Shown here piece after piece: positions 23,982 to 34,600 of a stretch of DNA of 64,000 nt. Source of the stretch: Nitrospirillum sp034653275 (GTDB taxonomy: Bacteria > Pseudomonadota > Alphaproteobacteria > Azospirillales > Azospirillaceae); assembly GCF_034653275.1 (NCBI RefSeq), contig NZ_JAYEES010000003.1, positions 2,666,001 through 2,730,000 of the forward strand, read 5' to 3'. Positions within the stretch are counted from its first letter, which is position 1. Each line of letters opens with the position of its first letter. Below the pieces are notes generated by a model. It ran no database searches. It had not been told where the DNA came from and worked only from the letters and a program-made list of their open reading frames with translations. Position numbers and translations under genes: made by a program.

Positions 23982-26857
23982 ACGGGATGGCCCCCCGCCA
24001 GACCGACGGCGTCATCGCAGCGATGGCACAGCTGCTCCACCCCCTCGGCGGCGGCCGGCACCTCCGGCAGGATGCGCCAGCAGCGCTCGCACTTCTCGCC
24101 CTCGGCCGGGCTGAAGACCACGCCCACGCCGGCCACGTCGGCCAAGGCGAAGGCGCCCTCGGGTGCGGCGCCCACCGTCACGGTGATGCCGGAGGTGATG
24201 CTGATCTCCGCCAGGTCCAGGCCGGCCAGGGCCGCGTGGTGGGCCTCCTGCACGTACACCGTGGGGTGCGCCTGCAGGGAGGAGCCGATGGTCTTGTCGG
24301 CACGCTTCAGTTCCAGCGCGCCCGTGACCGCGCGGCGCACATCGCGCACCACGGTCCAGCGGGCGGCCAGGGCGTCGTCGCGCCAATCGGCCGGGATCTC
24401 GGGAAACTGGCGCAGGTGCACGCTTTCCGGCCAGGCGGCGCGGCGGGTGTCGTCGCCCTCCGCCAGGAAGGCCAGCCAGGCCTCTTCCGCCGTGAAGCAC
24501 AGGATGGGGGCCAGCCAGGCGGTCAGCGTCACGAACAGCCGTTCCAGCACCGTGCGCACGGCGCGGCGGCGGGCGCTGGCCGGCGCGTCGCAGTACAGGC
24601 TGTCCTTGCGGACGTCGAAGTAGAAGGCCGACAGGTCCACGGCGCAGAAGTTATGCAGCTCGGTGATCAGGCGGTGCAGGTCGTATTCCTTGGTGGACTG
24701 GCGCACGATGGCGTCCATCTCCGCCAGGCGGTGCAGCACCCAGCGCTCCAGGTCCGGCATGGCCGCCGGCTCCACCCGCTCCGCCTCGGTGAAGTCGGCC
24801 AGGGCACCCAGCAGGTAGCGCAGGGTGTTGCGCAGGCGGCGGTAGAGATCGGCGTTGCTCTTCAGGATCTCCTTGCCGACCTTGAGGTCCTCCGAATAGT
24901 CGGAGCCGACGACCCACAGGCGCAGGATGTCGGCGCCGTATTCCTCCATCACCTGCTGCGGCGCCACCACGTTGCCCAGGGACTTGGACATCTTGCGGCC
25001 CTGCTCATCCAGGGCGAAGCCGTGGGTCAGCACCGCCTTGAAGGGCGCGCGGCCCCGGGTGCCGCAGCTTTCCAGCAGCGAGGAATGGAACCAGCCGCGA
25101 TGCTGGTCCGACCCTTCCAGGTAGAGGTCGGCGGGCGACGACAGGTCGTTGCGCCGCTCCAGCACGAAGGCGTGGGTGGAGCCCGATTCGAACCAGACGT
25201 CCACGATGTCGAACACCTGGTCGAAATCGGCCGGGTCGTAGTCCGGACCCAGGAAGTCGGCGGCGGGGCGGTTGTACCAGGCGTCCGCCCCCTCGGTCTC
25301 GAAGAAGCTGGCGATGCGGTTCAACACGCCTTCATCCTTCAGGGGCTGGCCATCCGCCTTGGACAGGAACAGGGCGATGGGCACGCCCCAGGCGCGCTGG
25401 CGGCTGATGCACCAGTCGGGACGGCTTTCCACCATGGCGTGGATGCGGTTGCGGCCCTGTGGCGGCACCCATTGCGTCTCATCGATGGCCGCCAGCGCCC
25501 GCGCCCGCAGGTCGTTGGTGTCCATGGAGATGAACCACTGCGGCGTGGTGCGGAAGATCAGCGGCGCCTTGGAGCGCCAGCTGTGCGGATAGCTGTGCTT
25601 CAGGTTACCCTTGGCCAGCAGCGCCCCTTGCGCGATCAGCGCGCTGATGGACTTGCCGTTGGCGTCGCCCGGCTTGCCTTCCGGCGTATAGACGCGGGCG
25701 CCGGCGAACAGCGGCACATGGGGGTAGTAGCTGCCGTCCGCGTCCACGGTCTGCGGCACCTCCAGCCCGAACTTGCGGCCGAGGTCGAAGTCCTCCGCGC
25801 CATGGCCGGGGGCGGTGTGGACGAAGCCGGTGCCGGCGTCGGACGTGACATGGTCGCCCGGCAGCAGCGGCACGGGGTAGTCGTAGCCGCCGTTGGCCTC
25901 CGGATGGCCCCGGAAGGGATGGGCCAGGATGGCGCCCTTGAGGTCGGCGGCGGTGACGTCCGCCCCCTTCTCAAACGTCGCCTTGGCCGACGCCGCCACG
26001 CCCTCGGCCAGCGCCTGGGCCAGGATCAGCGTCTCACCCACCTTGGCGAGCGAGCCTTCCAGCGCCTCGGTCACCGTGTAGACCGCATAGGCGATCTCCT
26101 CGCCGTAGGCCACGGCGCGGTTGCCCGGCATGGTCCAGGGGGTGGTGGTCCAGATGACGACCGACGCGCCGTTCAGCACGGGCGTGGGCGCCGTCACCAC
26201 GGGGAAGCGCACCCAGATCATGGGCGAGGTCACATCCTGGTACTCGACCTCCGCCTCGGCCAGGGCGGTCTTTTCCACCACCGACCACATGACGGGCTTG
26301 GCGCCCTTGTACAGGCCGCCGTTCAGCAGGAACTTGTGGATCTCGCGCACGATGGCGGACTCGGCGTCGAACGCCATGGTCAGGTAGGGGTTCTGCCAGT
26401 CGCCCTCCACCCCCAGGCGCCGGAACTCCGCGGCCTGGATGCCCACCCACTCGGCGGCGAAGTTGCGGCACTCGGCCCGGAACTGCAGGACCGGCACCTG
26501 GTCCTTGTCCTTGCCGGCCTTGCGGTACTTCTCCTCGATCTTCCACTCGATGGGCAGGCCGTGGCAGTCCCAGCCGGGGACGTAGACCGCGTTGCGGCCC
26601 TGCATCTGCTGGCTGCGGACGACCACATCCTTCAGGATCTTATTGACCGCGTGGCCGATGTGGATGTTGCCGTTGGCGTAGGGCGGGCCGTCATGCAGCA
26701 CGAAGGGCGCGCGGTCCGCCCCGTCCTGGCGCAACTTGCCGTACAGGTCGATGGCCGCCCAGTGGGCCAGCAGCTCCGGCTCCTTCTTCGGCAGGCCGCC
26801 ACGCATGGGGAAATCGGTGCGCGGCAGGAAAACGGTGTCTTTGAGATCACGGGTCAT
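23978..26857 (-). CDS. ileS: isoleucyl-tRNA synthetase
   Basis: A 959-residue class I synthetase. Visible are the HIGH motif (GNIHIGHAVNKILKD), GWDCHGLPIEWKIE, the editing domain region TTTPWTMPGNRAVAYG, the KMSKS loop (GRKMSKSLGNVV), the anticodon-binding domain, and a C-terminal zinc-finger pair CERC and CHRC. Length fits the bacterial family. It starts 277 bp downstream of the ribF stop; that gap holds no clear gene or terminator. Confidence 0.97.
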   Translation of the reverse strand: MTRDLKDTVFLPRTDFPMRGGLPKKEPELLAHWAAIDLYGKLRQDGADRAPFVLHDGPPYANGNIHIGHAVNKILKDVVVRSQQMQGRNAVYVPGWDCHGLPIEWKIEEKYRKAGKDKDQVPVLQFRAECRNFAAEWVGIQAAEFRRLGVEGDWQNPYLTMAFDAESAIVREIHKFLLNGGLYKGAKPVMWSVVEKTALAEAEVEYQDVTSPMIWVRFPVVTAPTPVLNGASVVIWTTTPWTMPGNRAVAYGEEIAYAVYTVTEALEGSLAKVGETLILAQALAEGVAASAKATFEKGADVTAADLKGAILAHPFRGHPEANGGYDYPVPLLPGDHVTSDAGTGFVHTAPGHGAEDFDLGRKFGLEVPQTVDADGSYYPHVPLFAGARVYTPEGKPGDANGKSISALIAQGALLAKGNLKHSYPHSWRSKAPLIFRTTPQWFISMDTNDLRARALAAIDETQWVPPQGRNRIHAMVESRPDWCISRQRAWGVPIALFLSKADGQPLKDEGVLNRIASFFETEGADAWYNRPAADFLGPDYDPADFDQVFDIVDVWFESGSTHAFVLERRNDLSSPADLYLEGSDQHRGWFHSSLLESCGTRGRAPFKAVLTHGFALDEQGRKMSKSLGNVVAPQQVMEEYGADILRLWVVGSDYSEDLKVGKEILKSNADLYRRLRNTLRYLLGALADFTEAERVEPAAMPDLERWVLHRLAEMDAIVRQSTKEYDLHRLITELHNFCAVDLSAFYFDVRKDSLYCDAPASARRRAVRTVLERLFVTLTAWLAPILCFTAEEAWLAFLAEGDDTRRAAWPESVHLRQFPEIPADWRDDALAARWTVVRDVRRAVTGALELKRADKTIGSSLQAHPTVYVQEAHHAALAGLDLAEISITSGITVTVGAAPEGAFALADVAGVGVVFSPAEGEKCERCWRILPEVPAAAEGVEQLCHRCDDAVGLAGGHPV

Positions 26858-27134
26858 GGCGGGTCAGAAAATCCGGTGTTCGGATGGCGGCCTTGCCCTT
26901 GTCCGGAGGCGGATGCGGGCGCCCCGGGGGTAAGGCCGGCGGGATAGTCGGCGGTGATGGTACGCGGATGAGCACGCCCTGGTCCCGGCCCCCCTCAGGA
27001 GACCGGGTCGATAATTCGCAGGTCCATGACCCTGATCTGGCGCGTTGGCAACATGGGGGCGGATGTTAGCAGCCGCCCCCCGTGGGTCAAGCAAGATGGG
27101 AAGCGGCCGGCGGGTGTCAAGGCGGTGACCGGGT

Positions 27135-28085
27135 TCACGCCGGGGGCAGGGTCGCGAGGCGGACACGCGCCTCGTCCGCGTCCCGGGCGATCTGGTCCCT
27201 CAGCGCCTGGAAATTCTCGAACTTCATCTCCGGCCGGATGAAGTCCAGCAGCCGCACGCGGACATGGCGACCATAGAGGTCGCCGTCGAAGTCGAACAGG
27301 TGGGCCTCCAGCCGTTCCACCGTGCCGCCCACGGTGGGGCGGCGGCCCAGGTTGGCCACACCATCGTGCCAGACCGTGCCCGCGCCTTCGTCCACGCCGG
27401 CGCGCACGGCGTAGACGCCGAAATGGGGCCGCAGATAATCGTGGATTTCGATGTTGGCGGTGGGAAAGCCGATGGTGCGGCCCCGCTTGTCGCCATGCTC
27501 CACCCGGCCCTCGATCTCGAAGGGGTGGCCCAGGATGGCCGCCGCGTCCTGCGGCCGGCCCTCCTGCAGGTGACGGCGGACCGCGGTGGAGGAATAGGGC
27601 TCGCCCGCGCCATCGGCCACCGGCCGCGCCTCGGTCACGCCGAAACCGTGGCGGTCGCCCAGCGCGCGCAGCAACGCCATGTCGCCGCTCCGGTTGTGAC
27701 CGAACAGGAAGTCGTAGCCGGCCACCACATGGCGCACGCCCAAACCCTGGACCAGCACCGTCTCCACGAATTCCTCGGCCGTCATGCCCGCCAGGGCGGC
27801 ATCGAAGTGCAGGACCACCATGGCGTCCACGCCCAGGGCCTCGACCAGGTGGGCCTTGATGCGCAGGGGGGTCAGACGGAAAGGCGGGTCGTTGGGGCGG
27901 AAAAAGCCGCGCGGGTGCGGCTCGAACGTCAGCACGGCGGCTGGGCGGCCCAGGTCGTCGGCCAGCGCGCGGGCCTGGCCGATGACGGCGCGGTGGCCCA
28001 GATGCACGCCGTCGAAATTGCCCAGGGCCACCACGGCCCCGCGCAGGTCGGCGGGCGCATCCTCATAGTGGCGCAATAACTTCAT
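27135..28085 (-). CDS. ribF: bifunctional riboflavin kinase / FAD synthetase
   Basis: A 316-residue enzyme that makes FMN and then FAD. The N-terminal nucleotidyltransferase has GNFDGVHLGHRAVI and FEPHPRGFF; YSSTAVRRHLQEG joins it to the C-terminal kinase with GDKRGRTIGFPTANI and GVANLGRRPTVGG. The ATG at 28083-28085 (MKLLRHYED) fits the family start. It precedes ileS and lspA in the same direction, a common grouping. Confidence 0.95.
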   Translation of the reverse strand: MKLLRHYEDAPADLRGAVVALGNFDGVHLGHRAVIGQARALADDLGRPAAVLTFEPHPRGFFRPNDPPFRLTPLRIKAHLVEALGVDAMVVLHFDAALAGMTAEEFVETVLVQGLGVRHVVAGYDFLFGHNRSGDMALLRALGDRHGFGVTEARPVADGAGEPYSSTAVRRHLQEGRPQDAAAILGHPFEIEGRVEHGDKRGRTIGFPTANIEIHDYLRPHFGVYAVRAGVDEGAGTVWHDGVANLGRRPTVGGTVERLEAHLFDFDGDLYGRHVRVRLLDFIRPEMKFENFQALRDQIARDADEARVRLATLPPA

Positions 28086-28202
28086 GACCGGCGGCTTTCC
28101 GTCGACTTGAGGTGGGCCGTGAACAGGCGGGTATCCGATGCGTCCGGATATAGGCTCTAACACCCCGCCGTGCAAAGCCCTTCCCGCGCAAGCCCCCTGC
28201 CC

Positions 28203-29405
28203 TCAGGCCGCATGGGCGGGGCCGGAATAAATCTTCAGCCGGGCGTTCAGGGCGGCGCTGGCGAACAGCAGGATGGCGGTCACGAAGAACACGGCGCGCA
28301 TGCCGACATGGCCCCCGACAAAGCCGCCCAGCAGCGGCCCCGCCACCTGACCGGCGAACTGGGCGGAGGTGGAATAGCCCAGGATGGCGCCCGCCACCCG
28401 GTCGGGCACGGCATGGCGGATCAGGGTGGTGATGGCCGGCAGCAACCCCGCCAAGGTCAGGCCCATGAGGAAACGCAGGCCCACCAGCTGCCAGACGTGG
28501 GTGACGAAGGCCTGGGGGATCATCAGCGCGCCGGTGGCGGCCAGGCAGGCGATGACCACGGTGCGCGGCCCCAGCCGGTCGGTCAGCCGCCCCACGCGGG
28601 GCGCCGCCAGCATGCTGGCCAGGGCGCCGCCCGCCATCACCAGGCCGGACAGGAAGGCGATGTCGCTGCCGGGGGCAGCGATCTGGCCGACATAGACGGT
28701 GATGATGGGCTCGATCGACATGTTGGCCACCATCAGCATGCAGGCGGTCAGCAGCATGGCGTAGACCGGCCGCCGGTCGGGAATCTGGCGCCACGGGCTG
28801 CCGGCGACGTGGGGACCGGCGGCCCTGGCCCGCGGCTCCTCCCGGATCAGGGTGGCGGTGGCGATGAAGGTGAGGAAGATGACGCCGGCGGCGGCGAAGA
28901 AGGTCTGCCGCAGGCCGATCAGGCCGGGCAGCGCCCCGCCGATCAGCGGCCCCGCCAGGCTGCCGGCCAGCATGCCGGTGGACAGGATGCCCAGCGCCCA
29001 GCCCGAGCGCGCCTTGGGCGTCTGCGTCGCCACCAGCACGATGGAGCCGGAGGCGTAACCGCCCAGCAGGCCAGCCAGCAGGCGCAGGGCCGCCAGCTGA
29101 TAGACGTCCTGCACCAGGCCGGTCAGGGCGATGGCCACCGTCATGGCCAGGCTGGCGCGGATCAGGATGACCTTGCGGCCGTAGCGGTCGGCGAACTTGC
29201 CCCACAGGGGGGCGGTGGCGCCGGCGCCGAAGAAGGTGGCGCCATAGGCGATGCCCGACCACTGCACGATGGCCGCGTGCCCCACCACCCCCAGACGCTC
29301 CACGTACAGCGGCAGGAAGGGCAGGATCAGGCTGAGGCCCGCGATGGTGGTGAAGGACCCGAACAGGCAGACGTACAGGTTCCGTCGCCAATGCAGGGAT
29401 TCCAT
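28203..29405 (-). CDS. mdtG: MFS multidrug efflux transporter, MdtG-like
   Basis: A 400-residue inner-membrane transporter with twelve predicted segments. The N-terminus (WRRNLYV, LILPFLPLYVERLGV) and later segments (SGWALGILSTGMLAGSLAGP, IEPIITVYV, GLRQTFF) follow E. coli MdtG closely. The motif-A loop is GKFADRYGRKVILI. MdtG exports fosfomycin and other drugs when overproduced; the substrate here is unknown. The ATG at 29403-29405 has GAGG nine bases upstream. A LysR regulator is divergent 115 bp away and probably controls it. Confidence 0.85.
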   Translation of the reverse strand: MESLHWRRNLYVCLFGSFTTIAGLSLILPFLPLYVERLGVVGHAAIVQWSGIAYGATFFGAGATAPLWGKFADRYGRKVILIRASLAMTVAIALTGLVQDVYQLAALRLLAGLLGGYASGSIVLVATQTPKARSGWALGILSTGMLAGSLAGPLIGGALPGLIGLRQTFFAAAGVIFLTFIATATLIREEPRARAAGPHVAGSPWRQIPDRRPVYAMLLTACMLMVANMSIEPIITVYVGQIAAPGSDIAFLSGLVMAGGALASMLAAPRVGRLTDRLGPRTVVIACLAATGALMIPQAFVTHVWQLVGLRFLMGLTLAGLLPAITTLIRHAVPDRVAGAILGYSTSAQFAGQVAGPLLGGFVGGHVGMRAVFFVTAILLFASAALNARLKIYSGPAHAA

Positions 29406-29481
29406 GATGGCCATCCTCAAAATCAACCGTTCGCCCTGGAAACTGGCGCCGCTGACGCCAGAGGTCCAATATATGGCGCAG

Positions 29482-29495
29482 GCGATCGTGATCGC
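29482..29495. promoter_or_regulatory. palindrome in the mdtG/lysR intergenic region
   Basis: GCGATCGTGATCGC has 6-bp arms around GT and lies 26 bp before the lysR ATG. LysR-type regulators bind such dyads between divergent genes, so this is a candidate site for the adjacent regulator. Confidence 0.4.
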
Positions 29496-29520
29496 TTTCA
29501 GCAATGGCGGGGCCAGGACC

Positions 29521-30459
29521 ATGGAACTACGCCACGTCCGCTATTTCCTGGCGGTGGCCGAGGAAGGCAACTTCACCCGCGCCGCGGCGCGCCTGGGCAT
29601 CGGCCAGCCGCCGCTGAGCCAGCAGATCAAGGCCCTGGAGCGCGAGGTGGGGGCCGCGCTGTTCCACCGCGTGCCCCATGGCGCCGAACTGACGGAGGCG
29701 GGCCGCGCCTTCCTGGACCGCGTTCGCCCCTTCCCCACCCTGGCGCAGCGGGCCCTGGACGGCGCGCGGCGGGCGGCGCGGGGGGAGCTGGGCAGCCTGC
29801 GGGCGGGCTTCACCTCCTCGTCCGCCTTCAACCCGGCGGTGGCCGGCGCCATCCGGGCCTTTCGCCGGGCCTACCCTGAAGTGGACCTGGGCCTGGTCGA
29901 ATCGAATTCCATTCCCCTGCTGGCGGCACTGGAAGCGGGTGAGGTCGACATCATCTTCCTGCGTACCGATCCGCCCCCGGGCGGCCCGGTGCGGAGCCGC
30001 CTGCTGGCGGTCGAGCCCATGGTGGCCGTCCTGCCGGCCGGCCATCCGGCAGCCGGTGCCCCGGTGCTGGATCTGGGCCGGCTGCGGGACGATCCCTTCA
30101 TCCTGTTTCCCCGGGGTGCCGGGCCCAGCATGTTCGAAACCACCTTGGCCGCCTGCCGCGCCGCCGGGTTCGAGCCGCGGCTGTACCAGACGGCGCCGCA
30201 GATGAGTTCCATCGTCAACCTGGTGGCGGCCGAACTGGGCGTGTCCATCATGCCGGCGTCGATGTCCCAGGTGCGGGTGGCGGGCGTGGTCTTCCGGCCC
30301 CTGGCCCCGCTGCCGGACATCCCCCAGCCGACCGCCCGGCTGGCGCTGGCCTGGCGGCGGGGTGACACGCGTGTACTGGTGCGCAACTTCATCAACCACG
30401 CGGGCCCCGCCTTGGCCGAACCCGAGGGCGCGGATGAAACTTCTTCCACATCCCTGTGA
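29521..30459 (+). CDS. LysR family transcriptional regulator
   Basis: A 312-residue regulator. The N-terminal helix-turn-helix is plain (MELRHVRYFLAVAEEGNFTR, then RLGIGQPPLSQQIKALE), followed by the type 2 periplasmic-binding effector domain. The ATG at 29521 starts the canonical LysR opening. It is divergent from the MdtG-like exporter, its probable target; the inducer is unknown. Confidence 0.9.
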   Translation: MELRHVRYFLAVAEEGNFTRAAARLGIGQPPLSQQIKALEREVGAALFHRVPHGAELTEAGRAFLDRVRPFPTLAQRALDGARRAARGELGSLRAGFTSSSAFNPAVAGAIRAFRRAYPEVDLGLVESNSIPLLAALEAGEVDIIFLRTDPPPGGPVRSRLLAVEPMVAVLPAGHPAAGAPVLDLGRLRDDPFILFPRGAGPSMFETTLAACRAAGFEPRLYQTAPQMSSIVNLVAAELGVSIMPASMSQVRVAGVVFRPLAPLPDIPQPTARLALAWRRGDTRVLVRNFINHAGPALAEPEGADETSSTSL

Positions 30460-30603
30460 GCGCGCGCATAGCGGGAAGCGGCACCCCGCCAATAATCTGA
30501 CAAAATGTGCAGATATGGATCGGCGACTTGATCGCGGCCCCGAATCGCGCCGACAATGGGGACAACAGCGCCGAGAACTATGCGGGCCGGAACCGTCGCC
30601 GTC

Positions 30604-31605
30604 ATGGACAACGCAGTCGAAACAACCCCGGGCGCGCCATCCCCCGGCGCCACGCCGGCGGGATGGACCTACCCATCGGGCGGCGCCGGGTGGGCCTTCC
30701 TGTATCTGGACCGCCCGGACGGCGCGCGGCTGCGCCTGGGCTGCTGGCAGAGCGGGGGAAGCGAGAGCCGCCGCGGCACCTGCCTGCTGGTCAACGGCCG
30801 CAGCGAATTCCTGGAAAAGTATGCGGAGCAGGCGGCGGAGTGGGCCGCCCGGGGGTGGCGCGTCGTGTCGTTCGACTGGCGCGGCCAGGGCCTGTCCACC
30901 CGGCCCTTGCCCAACCGCCAGCTGGGGCACATCGACGACTTCTCGACCTACCTGGAGGATCTGGAGGCCATCGTGGCCGCCCTGTGCCCGCCCACCGGGC
31001 CGGTCGTCGCCTTCGCCCACAGCATGGGCGGCCACCTGATGCTGCGTCATGTGCTGGACTGCGACACGGCGATGGAGGTGCCGCGGCTGAAGGCCCTGAT
31101 CCTGTCGGCCGCCATGCTGCGCATCAACACCGCCCCCCTGCCCGGCCGCGCCGCCGCCCTGATCGCCAACCTGGCCTGCCGCCAGGGCAAGGCGGAGGCG
31201 TACGCCCCCGGCCAGCGTGACTTCGACCCTGACGCGCAACGGTTCGAGGGCAACCCCCTGACCAGCGACCCGCGCCGCTTCAACGTGGCGCTGGACGCCT
31301 GCCGGAAGCAGCCGGACCTATGCCTGGGCGGCGTCACCTATGGCTGGCTGGCGGCAGCCTACCGCTCCACCGACTATCTCGCCCACACCACCATGTCGGG
31401 CCTGGACCTGCCCATCCAGATCCTGGCGGCCGGCGCCGACCGGATCGTCAGTTCCCCGGCCTTGCGTGCCCTGGCCCGCCGCCTGCCCGACGCCCGTTTC
31501 CACAACTACCCGGGCGCCCGGCACGAACTGATGATGGAGAACGACACCATCCGCCGCGCCGTGTGGGAGGATGTGGACAACTTCCTGGAAGAGACCGGGC
31601 TGTAG
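30604..31605 (+). CDS. alpha/beta hydrolase, serine aminopeptidase S33 / lysophospholipase-like
   Basis: A 333-residue cytoplasmic hydrolase with the complete triad: Ser in AFAHSMGGHL, Asp in AAGADRIV and His in GARHELMME. The oxyanion region is VNGRSEFLEKYAEQ, and FDWRGQGLSTRP is the typical strand-loop. This pattern is that of the PldB/monoacylglycerol-lipase group. I chose the ATG at 30604 (MDNAVETTPG); an ATG at 30556 is also in frame. It is in the same direction as lysR but 144 bp away. Confidence 0.8.
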   Translation: MDNAVETTPGAPSPGATPAGWTYPSGGAGWAFLYLDRPDGARLRLGCWQSGGSESRRGTCLLVNGRSEFLEKYAEQAAEWAARGWRVVSFDWRGQGLSTRPLPNRQLGHIDDFSTYLEDLEAIVAALCPPTGPVVAFAHSMGGHLMLRHVLDCDTAMEVPRLKALILSAAMLRINTAPLPGRAAALIANLACRQGKAEAYAPGQRDFDPDAQRFEGNPLTSDPRRFNVALDACRKQPDLCLGGVTYGWLAAAYRSTDYLAHTTMSGLDLPIQILAAGADRIVSSPALRALARRLPDARFHNYPGARHELMMENDTIRRAVWEDVDNFLEETGL

Positions 31606-31615
31606 GGTTTTAGAG

Positions 31616-31647
31616 TTTTTCCGACTTTCGTTGAAGCGTCGGAAAAA
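31616..31647. repeat. inverted repeat between hydrolase and penicillin-binding protein genes
   Basis: TTTTTCCGAC (31616-31625) and GTCGGAAAAA (31638-31647) are perfect arms around 12 nt. It lies between two convergent stops, so it may act as a terminator, although neither strand gives a T run after the stem. The right arm with its flank (GCGTCGGAAAAACGCCGC) recurs with one base fewer at 3298-3313, before arsR. Confidence 0.4.
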
Positions 31648-31654
31648 CGCCGCC

Positions 31655-34600
31655 TCACCCCTGGTCCGGCGGCATCAGCATCAGGGGTTGCAGCGCCGGG
31701 GCGAGGACGCGCAGCAGCTGGGCCGGCAGGGCGCTGGTGAAGTGGTAGTTGGCGGCCTGGGCCCCGTGGACGTGGGCGGTGATGACACCGAAGAAGCGGT
31801 CGCCGGCGTAGAAGACGAAGGTGGCGGTACGGTTCACCACCCGTGATTCCAGCAGCACCCCGCCCGGCCCGAAGCGGTCGAAGCGCTGGTCGCCGGTGCC
31901 GGTCTTGCCGCCGAGCGGCAGCGGATTGCCCTCGGCATCGTGGAAGGCGCCCTTTGCACGCTGGGCCGTGCCGTTCTGCACCACGTCCAGCAGATGGGCC
32001 TTCACCACCTCCACCAGGTCATGGGACAGCACCCGTTCCCCCTTCATCTGGTCATCCAGGCCCACCACCGTCTCATAGGGCGTGCCGGCGGCGAAGTGCA
32101 GGCGGGTGACGCGGGCGGTGGGCAGGCGGATGCCGTCATTGACGACGATGCCCATCAGGTCGGCCAGCGCCCCCGGCCGGTCGCCCGAGCTGCCGATGGA
32201 GGTGGCGTAGGAGGGCACCAGCGCCTCGAAGGGATAGCCCAGGCGCTTCCAGTCGGCATGGATGCGGGCGAAGGCCTCCTCCTCCAGCACGATGCCGATG
32301 CGCGTGTCCTGCGCGTGCTTGTAGCGGGTGGAGAACAGCCACTGATAGCTTTCCTGGCGCGAGGTGCTGCTCTCCTTCAGCATCTGACGCTTCGGCGCCT
32401 TGGGGCTTTCCTGCAGATAGGCCACCAGCCACAGTTCCAGCGGGTGCACGCCGGCCATGTAGCCGCGGTCGTTCAGGCTCCACTTTTCCGGATCGGCCTT
32501 CTCGAACAGGGCGGCCACGGTAGCCGGCTTCAGCGGCTGGGGCTTGGCGTTGGCATGCGTCCCGGGCTGCCGGTTGTCGTTTTCCACCGCGCCATGGGCG
32601 GCCAGGAAGCGGGCCAGATCCTCCGGTGTCGAATTCGGCCGGACGGAGCGGTAGATGACGGCCAGCCGTTCCTCCCGCGTGCCGGCCTTGGCCGCCAGCT
32701 TTTCCAGCGCCTTGTCGGGGCTGAGGCCGCCGTATTCGTCCCAGAAGTGGTTGAGGAAGGTGCTGCCCTCCCGGTCCGCGAACTGGGCAAGATAGGTCTG
32801 GCGGGCCGGATGGTGCGGATCGTCCAGGACGTCGTCCTTCCGCGCCGGGCCCTCGGCGATGTAGTGGTTCACCACGTCGCGCATCAGGCGGATGAACACC
32901 AGGTTGACCGAGCGGCGCAGCGCCTCCGACACCGTCAGGATGCGGTGGTCGTCCGACTTTTCGAAGTTGTTGAAGCTGTGCAGGCCGCCGCCGGTGAAGA
33001 AGCGCTCCCCCGTCCCGGCGGAATAGGTGCGCTCCATGGCCGCGTTCAGCATGGCCGGCAGGCCTTGGTCCCCGGTCTGCGCCAGCGTGTCGGTCACCCA
33101 GCGGGTGAGGTTGTCGTCCGCCGCGGCCGAGATGTCGCGCAGCGCGGCAGCGTCGCGCTGGTGATAGTCGCGGTACAGCTTCTCGATGATCTCCAGGTAG
33201 GAGATCAGGGTGCGCAGCTTGGCGGTGGAGCCCAGGTCCAGCCGCGCGCCCTCGTTCAGGTCCAGCGGCTGGTCCAGGGTGTCGACCTGCACCCGCACCA
33301 GGTTGGCATGGGGGGCCCGCTCATACAGGGTGACGGAATAGACCACCTTGGCCGGATCGGCGCCGGTCAGCAGCCGGTCGCCGGTCAGGCCCAGCTCCGC
33401 CGTCGCCGCCGGGTCCGCCAGGCGCTTCAGCACCCCGGTCACCCGCTCCTGCGCCGCCTGGTCCAACGTCGTCTCGGTCGTCAGATCCAGGCGGTCCAAC
33501 TGGTACAGCGTATGGGCGCCCAGCATCGTGGTCAGGCGGTTGCGGATGGCGTTGACCGCCTTCTGCTCCACATACGACACGTCGGGCGGGTCCGGCGTCT
33601 CCTCCCGGAAGCGCAGCTTGAAGTTCTGGGCGGCGTCGGCCAGCGCCGGCGGGATGACGCCCGCCTTCTCCAGCACCCGCAGATGCTCGTTGCACAGGGC
33701 GTCCAGCGCCGTGCGGTTGGTGGTGAGGTAGAAGGATGGCCGCCGCTGGGCCAGCAGCAGGCTCAGCACCTGTTTGTAGACCACGGCCTGGGTCGCCAGA
33801 TCCTCTTCCGTCCGGGGCGTCGCCCGCAGGATCTGGTTGGCGGCCACGAAGTCGGTGCCGTACCAGGCCCACAGGCCGTCGCCCAGGCCGTTGATCTCGC
33901 CGATGCCGGGCCGCGCCGACAGGGGCGTGGAGTTCAGATAATCCACCAGGATGCGGTAACGGGTCTGCGTGGTGTCGGCGCCGTCCATATAGGCGCGCAT
34001 GCTGGCCGACGCCATCTGGCGCAGCTTCTCCACCCCATCCGCCGTCTGGCCCCCGGCGGAATGGCGGTACTTCTCCGTCTGGGTCGCCAGGGTGCTGCCG
34101 CCAATCCGCTGGGCGCCGGGGTTGACGACCTGCAACGGGATCTGCAGCAGGGCCAGGCCGAAGCGATCCCAATCCACCGCCGGGTTGCGGTAGGGATGGG
34201 CCGGGTCCAGCAGCTGGCGGTTCTCGATGAACAGCAGGGTGTTGGCCACCAGGGGCGGGACGGAGGCGTAGCTGGTGAACACCCGCTCCGGATAGCTGGC
34301 GCCGTAGAGCAGCGTGCCGCCCCGGTCCAGCACCTGCAGCCCGGCCGAGGTCTTTTCCGCGTATGGCGGGTAGAAGCTGAGGTCCAGATAGTCCAGCAGG
34401 GTGGGCGACATGCGCGCCTGCGCGGTGACGCGGTAGGGCCCGGCCGTCAGCCGTTCCAGGAAGCTGGGCATCTGGGTGTAGCCCAACCGCTCGTCATACG
34501 GCCCCGCCGTGGGATAGCGCACGGCGGTGGTGGGGCCGGGATAGACGGAATAGCGCAGGTCGCGCCCGACCCGGGCCAGCAGCACGGATTCGAAGCCCGA

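Noticed and set aside
23987..26947. Very long plus-strand open frame antisense to ileS
   Set aside because: It is rich in Gly, Val, His and Gln as expected from the complement of GC-rich codons, has no domain, and ileS on the other strand is unmistakable. Similar antisense frames lie over mutL, pgi, degP, the penicillin-binding protein gene and the kinase gene.
31616..31647. Perfect inverted repeat as a rho-independent terminator
   Set aside because: The T run precedes rather than follows the stem on both strands, so it is listed only as a repeat.
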